DNA of 64,000 bases from CAADGU01 sp964581605 (lineage in GTDB: Bacteria > Chloroflexota > Anaerolineae > Promineifilales > Promineifilaceae), in the NCBI GenBank assembly GCA_964581605.1, contig CAZOPF010000002.1, positions 92,776-156,775 of the forward strand. The letters run 5' to 3'. Shown piece after piece: positions 25,118 to 32,570 of the stretch. Numbering within the stretch: position 1 is the stretch's first letter; every line of letters begins with the position of its first letter. The position numbers and the translations under genes were made by a program. The notes beneath the pieces were generated by a model. It made no database searches. It was given only the letters and a program-made list of their open reading frames with translations, and was not told the DNA's origin.

Positions 25118-26722
25118 ATGAATCAACCTGACATCATCTTCATTGTCCTGGATACCCAGCGGGCTGACCGGCTGGGTTGTTATGGCTACCAACGCCCCAT
25201 CACCCCCCATCTTGACCGTTTTGCCGGGCACAGTGTCCTTTTTGAACAGGCCATTTCCCCGGCACAATGGACGGTGCCCAGCCATGCCGCCATGTTCACC
25301 GGCCTCTACCCCACCGCTCACCAACTGCTGCAAGCGCACCAAAGCCTGCCCGCCGACCGGCTGCATCTGGCCGAGATTTTGCGCGAGGCCGGGTATGAAA
25401 CGGTTGGCTTTTGCAACAATCCCCTGGTGGGCATTCTCAATAATGGGCTAAAACGGGGTTTTGATACCTTTTACAATTACGGCGGCGCAATTCCCAGTAT
25501 GCCCGGTGACTCCATCTCCTTGCCCTGGCCGCTCAAGCAACTGGTGGAAGGGTATACCCAATTTTTGCGGCGCATTTCCTACCCCATTCAGAACTTTTTT
25601 GGACAATCTGATCTGGCCTTTCGGATTTCGCTCAATGCCTGGCTGACGCCGCTCTGGTCAAAGCTGGCAAATTTCAAAGGGCAAAACCCGCGTTCGGTGC
25701 AGGATGTGAGCCATTGGCTGCGCCAACGCGAAAGGCAATCACCGGAGAAACCGCTCTTTTTGTTTCTCAATTTGATGGAAACGCATTTGCCGTTCTGGCC
25801 GCCAGGTGAATTTGTGGATCAGGTTGCCCCTTATTTCCGCGAAAGTAAAGAAGCGCGAGAGGTGATGCGCCGCTGGAACCGGGAGGCGTATCGGTGGGCC
25901 GCGCCATTGGCCGAGCCACATACGGAGTTGGAAAGCCGGGTGTTGAGCGATATGTATGATGCGGAGGTGGCGTATCAGGATGCTTATTTGGGGGAATTGT
26001 TTGCGGTGCTGAACGGCCGTGCCAACCAGCAAAACACCCTCACCATCATCGTCGCCGATCACGGGGACGGATTAGGGGAACATGGTTACATGGGGCACGC
26101 CTTTGTCGCTTATCAGGAGCTGGTGCATGTACCCCTGATTGTCAACTGGCCCAAACGCCTGCCACAGCCGGGGCGCGTTAACACGCCGGTCAGTACCCGC
26201 CGTGTCTTTCATACGATTTTGGACGCGGCTGGCCGCCTGCCGGAAATGCCCGGCCTGGAACCGGCATCGGTGCATGGGCTGACGCTGCTGGAGACAGCTT
26301 ACGGCCTGCCCGAAGCCGCTTCGGGCCGCGACCCGGAAAATGGCGTCGCCTACACCGAAGTCTACCCGCCGCTTACCTTTGTGAAAGCCATTGAGCGGCG
26401 GCAACCAGAACTGCTGCACCAATACCGCTGTCTTTCTGTGCGGCGGGCCGTTGTGCGCCAGGTGGGTATGCAAGGTGATTCCACCTATAAATTGATTCAT
26501 GTGGATGACCAGCCAGATGAACTATTCGACCTGGAGTTTGATGCGGCCGAAGCAGAGAATGTGATGGGGGCACGGCCGTCTACAACAGCCATTCTCAACG
26601 ACGATGTAAAACGAATCACGGCCAACGTTACCCGCCAACGCGATCATCTGGCCACCGCTACCGAAGTAGAAATTGACGACAACCTGGCGCAACGCCTGCG
26701 CGCGCTAGGATACATTGAATGA
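25118..26722 (+). CDS. Sulfatase-superfamily hydrolase with threonine at the nucleophile position
   Basis: A 534-residue protein of the alkaline phosphatase/sulfatase fold. MNQPDIIFIVLDTQRADRLG carries the first metal Asp residues; IIVADHGDGLGEHGYMGHA carries the later metal DH pair and a metal or catalytic His. At the nucleophile motif, where sulfatases have C-x-P-S-R, it reads WTVPSHAAMFTGL, so Thr replaces the Cys that would become formylglycine. Thr is the nucleophile in phosphoglycerol and phosphoethanolamine transferases, but those have membrane domains and this protein shows none. A phosphodiesterase-like or transferase activity is likelier than sulfatase. No signal peptide, so probably cytoplasmic. 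Confidence 0.88.
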   Translation: MNQPDIIFIVLDTQRADRLGCYGYQRPITPHLDRFAGHSVLFEQAISPAQWTVPSHAAMFTGLYPTAHQLLQAHQSLPADRLHLAEILREAGYETVGFCNNPLVGILNNGLKRGFDTFYNYGGAIPSMPGDSISLPWPLKQLVEGYTQFLRRISYPIQNFFGQSDLAFRISLNAWLTPLWSKLANFKGQNPRSVQDVSHWLRQRERQSPEKPLFLFLNLMETHLPFWPPGEFVDQVAPYFRESKEAREVMRRWNREAYRWAAPLAEPHTELESRVLSDMYDAEVAYQDAYLGELFAVLNGRANQQNTLTIIVADHGDGLGEHGYMGHAFVAYQELVHVPLIVNWPKRLPQPGRVNTPVSTRRVFHTILDAAGRLPEMPGLEPASVHGLTLLETAYGLPEAASGRDPENGVAYTEVYPPLTFVKAIERRQPELLHQYRCLSVRRAVVRQVGMQGDSTYKLIHVDDQPDELFDLEFDAAEAENVMGARPSTTAILNDDVKRITANVTRQRDHLATATEVEIDDNLAQRLRALGYIE

Positions 26723-26815
26723 ATTTGTGATCGAGTGTTTTAGTGATTTTGTGCCTCAGTACACACTCAAACACAAAAACACAAAAACACTCAAACACTA
26801 AATCACAAAAATACG
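26719..26815. repeat. Intergenic word-repeat hairpin (TTTTAGTGATTTTGTG / CACAAAAACACT)
   Basis: GAGTGTTTTAGTGATTTTGTG, then CACTCAAACACAAAAACACA and further inverted copies, between the sulfatase-fold gene and lgt. Same word class as 5438 and 6700. Confidence 0.75.
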
Positions 26816-26822
26816 AGGAATC

Positions 26823-27728
26823 ATGTTCGACCAACTGCAAATTGACCGCATCGCCTTTGAAATCCCCATCCCCCTGTTTTTACAGGAGCGATTTGACTGG
26901 CCCCCTACCTTTCCCATTTTCTGGTATGGCATCATCATCGTGATTGGCATTGCCCTGGGGGCATGGTGGGCAGTACGGGAATTGAATAAGCGTGATCAGC
27001 CACAGCGAGTCATTGACGAATTTTACAACGGCCTCATCCTGGTGGTCTTTTCCGGCTACTTTTTTGCCCGCCTCACCTATGTAATTCTGGATATTTTGGA
27101 CGGCGGCCAATACGACTCTTTGTGGGATGTGATCAACGTGCGCGCTGGGGGCGTCAATATTCTGGGTGGTTTTATTGGGGCAGCGTTGGTAGGCTGGATA
27201 TACGCGAAATGGCGCAATCTGCCTCTCTGGCAATATGCCGATGTGGCCGGGCCGGCTATCTTGTTGGCGCAGGCTATCGGCCGTTGGGGAAACTTCATCA
27301 ACCAGGAACTGTATGGCCCGCCGACCACCCTGCCCTGGGGGCTGCTCATTGAAGCGCCCTACCGCCTGCCGGAATATGTGGCGTTACCGGCCGAAACGCG
27401 CTTTCATCCCACCTTTTTGTATGAATCCATTTTGTTGTTCATCGGCTTTTTACTGCTTCACTTTTTGAACAATCGCTACCGGGCCGTGTGGCAGCCAGGC
27501 ACGTTATTTGGCATTTTTCTGCTCTGGTGGGGCGGCAACCGCGCCTGGATTGAGTTGTTCCGGCCCGACCAGACAACGGTGGGCGACACCATTATCACCT
27601 ATTCCATGCTCATGTCCATTGGGCTGGCATTGGTGGGGGTGTTTATTGCTTTGGCGCGGAATGATAAGCTGCCGGAAATGTTTGCGCGGAAAAAGCGGCC
27701 AGCAAAGCCGAAGCCGAAACGGAGTTGA
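26823..27728 (+). CDS. lgt: Prolipoprotein diacylglyceryl transferase
   Basis: A 301-residue integral membrane enzyme that attaches diacylglycerol to the lipobox cysteine of prolipoproteins, the first step in maturing proteins such as the macroglobulin and META lipoproteins in this window. About seven membrane segments. The family signature is AIGRWGNFINQELYGPPTTLPWG-like (around residue 152; the Arg and Asn are conserved). The segment RAGGVNILGGFIGA corresponds to the conserved HGG loop region with Val-Asn in place of the usual His-Gly. The C-terminus is a Lys/Arg-rich tail (ARKKRPAKPKPKRS). A GAGGAA site precedes the ATG. Confidence 0.95.
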   Translation: MFDQLQIDRIAFEIPIPLFLQERFDWPPTFPIFWYGIIIVIGIALGAWWAVRELNKRDQPQRVIDEFYNGLILVVFSGYFFARLTYVILDILDGGQYDSLWDVINVRAGGVNILGGFIGAALVGWIYAKWRNLPLWQYADVAGPAILLAQAIGRWGNFINQELYGPPTTLPWGLLIEAPYRLPEYVALPAETRFHPTFLYESILLFIGFLLLHFLNNRYRAVWQPGTLFGIFLLWWGGNRAWIELFRPDQTTVGDTIITYSMLMSIGLALVGVFIALARNDKLPEMFARKKRPAKPKPKRS

Positions 27729-27798
27729 CAGTGAACAGTAAATAGTCAACAGTTAACAGTTCATCTCACTGTTTACTGTTCACTGTTCACTGTTTACT
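27727..27798. repeat. Intergenic word-repeat hairpin (CAGTGAACAGTAAA / TTTACTGTTCACTG)
   Basis: CAGTGAACAGTAAATAGTCA and TTAACAGT words, then CTCACTGTTTACTGTTCACT words, between lgt and guaB. Confidence 0.75.
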
Positions 27799-27822
27799 TT
27801 TACTCCCCCAGAGGAGATTCGT

Positions 27823-29307
27823 ATGTTTGAGATGTCTGACAAAATCGGGGAACTGGCGCTGACGTTTGATGATGTGTTGCTGGCCCCTGGTTATTCGGAA
27901 GTGTTGCCGGCCGATGTGGAGTTGCGCACCCGTCTGGCCGGTGATCTGTTTCTGAATATCCCGGTGCTGTCGGCGGCGATGGATACGGTGACAGAGGGGC
28001 GCATGGGCATTGGCCTGGCGCGGTTGGGTGGTATCGGCGTGATTCATCGCAACCTGGACATGGAAGAACAGGCGGAGCAGGTGGACATGGTCAAGCGGTC
28101 AGAGGCGGGCATGATTGTGGACCCGGTGACGCTACGGCCGTCGCACACCCTGGCCGACGCGGAAAATCTGATGAGCCGCTACCACATCTCTGGCGTACCC
28201 ATTACAGAGGGTAACGGCCGTCTGGTGGGCATTCTCACCAATCGGGATACGCGCTTCGTCAAACCGGGCAACCAGCCCATCGCCGAATTTATGACCAGCG
28301 AAGGGTTGGTGACGGCCCCCGTCGGCACGACGCTGGAAGAAGCCAAAGAAATCCTACATCGCCATCGCATTGAAAAATTGCCCCTGGTGGATGAGAACTT
28401 TCACTTGAAAGGGCTGATTACCGTCAAAGACATCTTGAAGAAGGTGAATTTCCCGAATGCGGCCACGGATGGCAACGGCCGTCTCCTTTGTGCGGCGGCC
28501 ATAGGTGTGGGCGAAAAAGGGTTGGCGCGGCTGGATGTGCTGGTGCAGGCAGGTGTGGATGTGGCCGTCATTGACACCGCACACGGGCACACCGCCCTGG
28601 TGCTGCAAACCGTCCGCGAAGCCAGAGCCAGATACCCGCAGTTGCCCATCATTGCCGGGAACGCGGCCACCGCGCAGGGAGTCGACGACCTGGCAAATGC
28701 CGGGGCCAGCGCCGTCAAAGTAGGGATTGGTGCGGGGTCTATTTGCACGACGCGCATTGTGTCCGGCGCCGGGATGCCGCAGTTAACGGCCGTACTCGAA
28801 TGTGCCGCCGCCGGTTCTAAACGAGACATCCCCATCATCGCCGATGGGGGCATCAAATACAGCGGCGATATTGTCAAATCACTGGCGGCCGGGGGCAGCG
28901 CCGTCATGCTTGGTTCCATGCTCGCCGGGCTGGAAGAAAGCCCCGGTGAAATCATTCTGTACGAGGGGCGGCGGTACAAAGTGTATCGGGGTATGGGCAG
29001 TCTGGGCGCAATGCAGGGGCAAGGAGCCGACCGCTATGGCAGCGGCGTAAAGAAAAACGGCGAGCGTGATAAATTGGTGCCGGAGGGAGTAGAAGGGCAG
29101 GTGCCTTATCGTGGTAAGCTGGCCGATGTGATGTACCAGATGATGGGCGGTTTACGCTCCGGCATGGGCTATGTGGGTGCGGCCAATCTGGCCGAACTGC
29201 ATGACAAAGCCCGCTTTGTGCGCATCACCAATGCCGGGTTGCTGGAAAGCCATCCCCACGGCATCACCATCACCAAAGAAGCGCCGAATTATCAGGCAAG
29301 ACGGTAG
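27823..29307 (+). CDS. guaB: Inosine-5'-monophosphate dehydrogenase
   Basis: A 494-residue enzyme oxidising IMP to XMP with NAD+, the committed step to GMP. ALTFDDVLLAPGYSEVLPAD and IPVLSAAMDTVTEGRM open the barrel. Two CBS domains are inserted at about residues 92-210 (SRYHISGVPITEGNGRLVGI, HRIEKLPLVDENFHLKGL). The catalytic loop is VGIGAGSICTTRIVSG with C308, followed by ADGGIKYSGDIVKSLAAG and the flap EGRRYKVYRGMGSLGAM. An AGAGGAG site precedes the ATG. PurB follows on the same strand and purH and purA lie nearby on the other, so the cluster covers both branches leaving IMP. Confidence 0.97.
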   Translation: MFEMSDKIGELALTFDDVLLAPGYSEVLPADVELRTRLAGDLFLNIPVLSAAMDTVTEGRMGIGLARLGGIGVIHRNLDMEEQAEQVDMVKRSEAGMIVDPVTLRPSHTLADAENLMSRYHISGVPITEGNGRLVGILTNRDTRFVKPGNQPIAEFMTSEGLVTAPVGTTLEEAKEILHRHRIEKLPLVDENFHLKGLITVKDILKKVNFPNAATDGNGRLLCAAAIGVGEKGLARLDVLVQAGVDVAVIDTAHGHTALVLQTVREARARYPQLPIIAGNAATAQGVDDLANAGASAVKVGIGAGSICTTRIVSGAGMPQLTAVLECAAAGSKRDIPIIADGGIKYSGDIVKSLAAGGSAVMLGSMLAGLEESPGEIILYEGRRYKVYRGMGSLGAMQGQGADRYGSGVKKNGERDKLVPEGVEGQVPYRGKLADVMYQMMGGLRSGMGYVGAANLAELHDKARFVRITNAGLLESHPHGITITKEAPNYQARR

Positions 29308-29391
29308 CCGGTAATCCGTGACCCGTAATCGGTAATCCGTAATCCGTCATCCGACAACGGGCTTCGAGTTACAAAATACGGAGAAAGAGCA

Positions 29392-29589
29392 ATGGCAAAA
29401 AGTGAAGTTCAACTGACACAAGAACAGGCTCGCAGAAATGCGGAAATTTTAGCCCACTTAGAAGCGGAGCGGCGCAAGTTGATTGAAGATACACGTGCCT
29501 TGCAGGAACAATCACGCGAAGAACGCCGTCTGGCCCGTATGGAAGAAAAGGGCGGCAGTTGTAGCCGCCATTTATCATTGGGTAATTGA
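29392..29589 (+). CDS. Small predicted coiled-coil protein
   Basis: A 65-residue reading frame beginning MAKSEVQLTQEQARRNAEIL, strongly helical and charged (about 16 Glu/Asp and 14 Lys/Arg), with heptad-like spacing through residue 50. The last dozen residues (GGSCSRHLSLGN) are encoded by the intergenic repeat at 29578-29640. GGAGAAAGAG lies 3-10 bases before the ATG. It sits between guaB and purB on the same strand. Function unknown; the helical pattern and ribosome binding site support it being real, but no family is recognised. Confidence 0.5.
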   Translation: MAKSEVQLTQEQARRNAEILAHLEAERRKLIEDTRALQEQSREERRLARMEEKGGSCSRHLSLGN

Positions 29590-29640
29590 GATTGGAAGTT
29601 AGAGATTAAGCCATCTCCAATCTTCATTCTCCAATCTCTC
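29578..29640. repeat. Intergenic inverted repeat (GAGATTGGAAGTTAGAGATT / CTCCAATCTTC)
   Basis: GGTAATTGAGATTGGAAGT with AGAGATTAAGCC pairs with CCATCTCCAATC and CATTCTCCAATCTC, just before purB. Confidence 0.65.
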
Positions 29641-29642
29641 CC

Positions 29643-31055
29643 GTGTTTCACCACTCGACCTACATCTCTCCCTTCACCTGGCGCTATGGCGGCGAGACTA
29701 TGCGCCAGCTATGGTCGGAGGAGCATAAACGGCGGTTGATGCGCCAGGTATGGGTGGCGCTGGCAGCGGCGCAGCACCAGGCCGGTATGGTCAGTGCGGC
29801 GCAGTTGGCCGACCTGCAAGCCCATCAAAACGACATTGATATCCCCCGCGCCCTGGAAATTGAAGCAGAAACGCGCCATGACGTGATGGCTGAAATCCGT
29901 ACCTTTGCCGAACAGTGCCCGGTGGGGGGCGGCATTATCCATTGGGGGGCGACGAGTGCGGATATTACGGATAATGCGGATGTGCTGCGGCTGCGGGAAG
30001 CGGCGCGGCTGGTGCAGGTGCAGTTGCGGGAACTGCTGTTGCTGCTGGCGGAAAAGATTGAGGCCACTGCTGACCTGCCCACCATGGCCCACACCCACAT
30101 CCAACCGGCCGAACCCACTACCCTGGGCTACCGTTTTGCCGTCTATGCTCAGGATTTACTTGACGATTACAACAATCTCCAATCTTTGATTGCCAATCTC
30201 AGAGGTAAAGGATTGAAAGGGGCGGTTGGCACACAGGCCGGTTATGCGGAATTGCTGGCGGGCACAGGAATATCGCCAGAGGAGATGGAGGCGGCGGCGA
30301 TGGCGATTTTAGATCTGCCCTATTTCCCTATTGCCACCCAGACGTACACGCGGCAGCAAGATTTGCGGGTGCAGCAGGTGTTGGCAGGCATGGCCGCGTC
30401 GCTGCATAAATTTGCGTTGGATTTCCGTATTTTGCAGTCGCCGCCGTTTGGAGAATGGGCGGAACCGTTTGGCAAAGGGCAGGTGGGGTCGTCGGCAATG
30501 CCGTTTAAGCGTAACCCGATTAACGCCGAAAATATCTGTTCGCTGGCGCGGTATGTGGCCGGGTTGCCGGCGATGGCCTGGGACAATGCCAGCCAGGCGA
30601 TCTTAGAGCGCAGCCTGGATGATTCGGCGAACCGGCGCGTGTTTCAGGCGGATGGTTTTCTGGCGATGGATGAGATGTTGCGGCGGGCGATCCGGCTGGT
30701 GCGGGAGATGGCAATTGATGAAGGGGGGATTGCCCGGAATATGGCGATTTATGGCCCGTTTGCCGCTACGGAGCGGGTGTTAATGGCATTGGTTTCGGCC
30801 GGGGCCAGCCGCCAGGATGCACATGAGTGGATTCGGGAGGGGAGTTTGCGGGCATGGGCGGAGATGAAAGAGGGGGGAGCGAATCCGTTGGTGGGGATTT
30901 TGGCGGGGGATAGCAGGATATTGGGATATTTGGGGGCGGAGGATGTGCGGGGGTTGATGTGGGCGGAGGGGCATGTGGGCACGGCCGTTGCCCGTGCCCG
31001 CGCTTTTGCCCAGATGATACAGCAGCAAATGACCTCGGAACCCGTAACCAGGTAA
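29643..31055 (+). CDS. purB: Adenylosuccinate lyase
   Basis: A 470-residue enzyme of the fumarase/aspartase superfamily acting twice in purine synthesis: SAICAR to AICAR and adenylosuccinate to AMP. Signature GSSAMPFKRNPINAENI holds the catalytic Ser loop. HWGATSADITDNAD and AHTHIQPAEPTTLGYRFAVY hold the two His-bearing conserved regions. The length and the RQLWSEEHKRRLMRQVWVAL start match bacterial PurB. The start at 29643 is GTG (GTGTTTCACCACTCGACC), with CTCTCCC rather than a clear ribosome binding site before it. With purH and purA in the same cluster it completes IMP-to-AMP conversion. Confidence 0.96.
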   Translation: MFHHSTYISPFTWRYGGETMRQLWSEEHKRRLMRQVWVALAAAQHQAGMVSAAQLADLQAHQNDIDIPRALEIEAETRHDVMAEIRTFAEQCPVGGGIIHWGATSADITDNADVLRLREAARLVQVQLRELLLLLAEKIEATADLPTMAHTHIQPAEPTTLGYRFAVYAQDLLDDYNNLQSLIANLRGKGLKGAVGTQAGYAELLAGTGISPEEMEAAAMAILDLPYFPIATQTYTRQQDLRVQQVLAGMAASLHKFALDFRILQSPPFGEWAEPFGKGQVGSSAMPFKRNPINAENICSLARYVAGLPAMAWDNASQAILERSLDDSANRRVFQADGFLAMDEMLRRAIRLVREMAIDEGGIARNMAIYGPFAATERVLMALVSAGASRQDAHEWIREGSLRAWAEMKEGGANPLVGILAGDSRILGYLGAEDVRGLMWAEGHVGTAVARARAFAQMIQQQMTSEPVTR

Positions 31056-31068
31056 CCAGGTTTGGGGC

Positions 31069-31283
31069 TTACGGTAGCGGTGGCGGAGCGAATTTCTGCA
31101 CCGAGTTGCCCGCTTGATTGCTGACGTAGACGTTCCCGGCAGAATCAAATGCCAGAGCAACCGGGCGGCGGAAACGGCCGTTGCCCGCTCCTGGCTCTGG
31201 CAGGCGGCCAACAACACCAGCAAAAGATAAACAAAGATCGTTTTTTCCCACAGTTTATTCCATACGGGCGGCAGCCCACCCAC
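31069..31283 (-). pseudogene. Remnant of an NHL-repeat lipoprotein
   Basis: One frame encodes a lipoprotein signal (WEKTIFVYLLLVLLAACQSQ). Another frame, joined after about ten residues, encodes a single NHL repeat (GNGRFRRPVALAFDSAGNVY, then VSNQAGNSVQKFAPPPLP and a stop). The two pieces look like the first and last parts of a beta-propeller lipoprotein after a large internal deletion. An ACGGCCGT octamer lies at the junction. It cannot be functional as read. Confidence 0.5.
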
Positions 31284-31484
31284 ATAAATGAAACAGGACG
31301 CTCATTATCTCGTTTTATCCGCGTCATCCGCGCCAATCAGCGCCCTCATTTCACAGGAAGCGGCACATTTGCATATGATGGTTAATTCGCAAGCAGTTGC
31401 GGAGGCGATTCTGAAACTGGCTGGACGAGAGTCGTAATCAGAAGCCCGATATCCAATGTCGGATGACGGTTCACGGATGACGTA
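31284..31484. other. Intergenic region with weak repeats
   Basis: No gene is supported. It holds a short plus-strand frame ending HLHMMVNSQAVAEAILKLAG (stop at about 31438) that may be a gene remnant, and GGATGACGGTTCACGGATGA word repeats near 31455-31485. Confidence 0.4.
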
Positions 31485-32330
31485 TCACGGGTGATTGTTC
31501 TGGTTATGCTCCACGTCAAAGACATGGGAGTGCATATTGGCAATCCACTGTTTGCCTTCCTGGGTTTTGCGCAGGTAGCGCAGCGCATCTTGAATGTGGG
31601 GGCTGACGACGTTCCAGTAGAAGAGGGTGAAGTTCTCGCGCATATGGCCAGGGCTGGAATAGCCGATCTTTTTGTTTTCGCCGATTTCCTGGAATTCGTA
31701 GTAGAGGGCGGGGATTTTGCGCAGGTAGTCGGGGTCGCCTAGCTGACCGATGAAGTCGGCGGCGCGGGCCAGCCCGGCAAAACTGGCATTGTCTTCGTGT
31801 TTGCCATCGTCGGGGATGGGGAAGCGGGTCATTTCGATGTAAGCGGCGATCACGGCCGTATCCACCCCCGCCAATGAGCCACTAAACCGCTCCAGAATGA
31901 ACAACTTGCTGCGATCAACGTGGTAACGAGTGAGGGCGGCGTCGGTGCTGCCGGGCGGGATGCTGATAGTTTCTTGCCCAATACCGGTGGCATAACGGCC
32001 GTTGCCATCCAACCGACACACACCTCGCACATACCCAATATCATGGCACAGCAGCGCCATCATAAAATGCAGCCAGTCACGGGGTGTCACGCCCCCTTCG
32101 GTTAAATGTTTACCCTTGAGAATGGCCTGCCCCACCAGCGTGACCATGATGGTGTGGTCTACATTGTGGTAGAGAGCGTCCGAATTGGCGATGTTTTCCA
32201 GCGCCAGCCGCCCCGTCCATTCCAGAATGTTGCCGTATTGTGGCTCCAACAAGCTGTAGGTCTGCTGGTACGCGCCCTTTAACTCCTTCACAAAATGCTC
32301 AATTACCACGCTTTGCAGGTTTATCATCAT
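31485..32330 (-). CDS. HD-domain metal-dependent phosphohydrolase
   Basis: A 281-residue HD-superfamily protein. The metal site shows H in DALYHNVDHTIMV, the HD pair in ALLCHDIGYVRG, and a later Asp in LARAADFIGQLGD. Members hydrolyse phosphate esters of nucleotides or cyclic nucleotides. Position between purB and purH makes a nucleotide substrate reasonable but unproven. The segment VDRSKLFILERFSG resembles the conserved region of a family of cyanobacterial and Chloroflexota metal-dependent phosphohydrolases. No membrane segment or signal. It is a single gene with its own strand orientation relative to purB, transcribed the same way as purH. Confidence 0.85.
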   Translation of the reverse strand: MMINLQSVVIEHFVKELKGAYQQTYSLLEPQYGNILEWTGRLALENIANSDALYHNVDHTIMVTLVGQAILKGKHLTEGGVTPRDWLHFMMALLCHDIGYVRGVCRLDGNGRYATGIGQETISIPPGSTDAALTRYHVDRSKLFILERFSGSLAGVDTAVIAAYIEMTRFPIPDDGKHEDNASFAGLARAADFIGQLGDPDYLRKIPALYYEFQEIGENKKIGYSSPGHMRENFTLFYWNVVSPHIQDALRYLRKTQEGKQWIANMHSHVFDVEHNQNNHP

Positions 32331-32532
32331 TCAATTTATCCATTACATTATCAAAAGATTCCCCTTGTTTGTAGCAGGTAATTTATTGCCCTTCTTTTCT
32401 ACAGAAGGCGATAAATCGCCCACTACGAGCGGGGTGCGTGTACGTTACTTGGCTTGCCGGATATTGTCTAGACAATCTGGTTACACTTCTCATTTTTAGT
32501 GGCAAATTTTACGGCTTGCTCACAAGTAGGAA

Positions 32533-32566
32533 AGACCTGACAGGTCTCAGAAGACCTGTCAGGTCT
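32533..32566. terminator. Perfect 15-bp hairpin after purH
   Basis: Arms AGACCTGACAGGTCT (32533-32547) and AGACCTGTCAGGTCT (32552-32566) around a CAGA loop, 5 bases beyond the purH stop. On the minus strand TTTCCT follows. Each arm is itself palindromic. Shares its core with 11692-11725. Confidence 0.65.
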
Positions 32567-32570
32567 GGGG

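Noticed and set aside
31330..31438. Short plus-strand gene ending in AVAEAILKLAG
   Set aside because: No start with a ribosome binding site and only about 20-30 residues look protein-like; kept only as a possible remnant.
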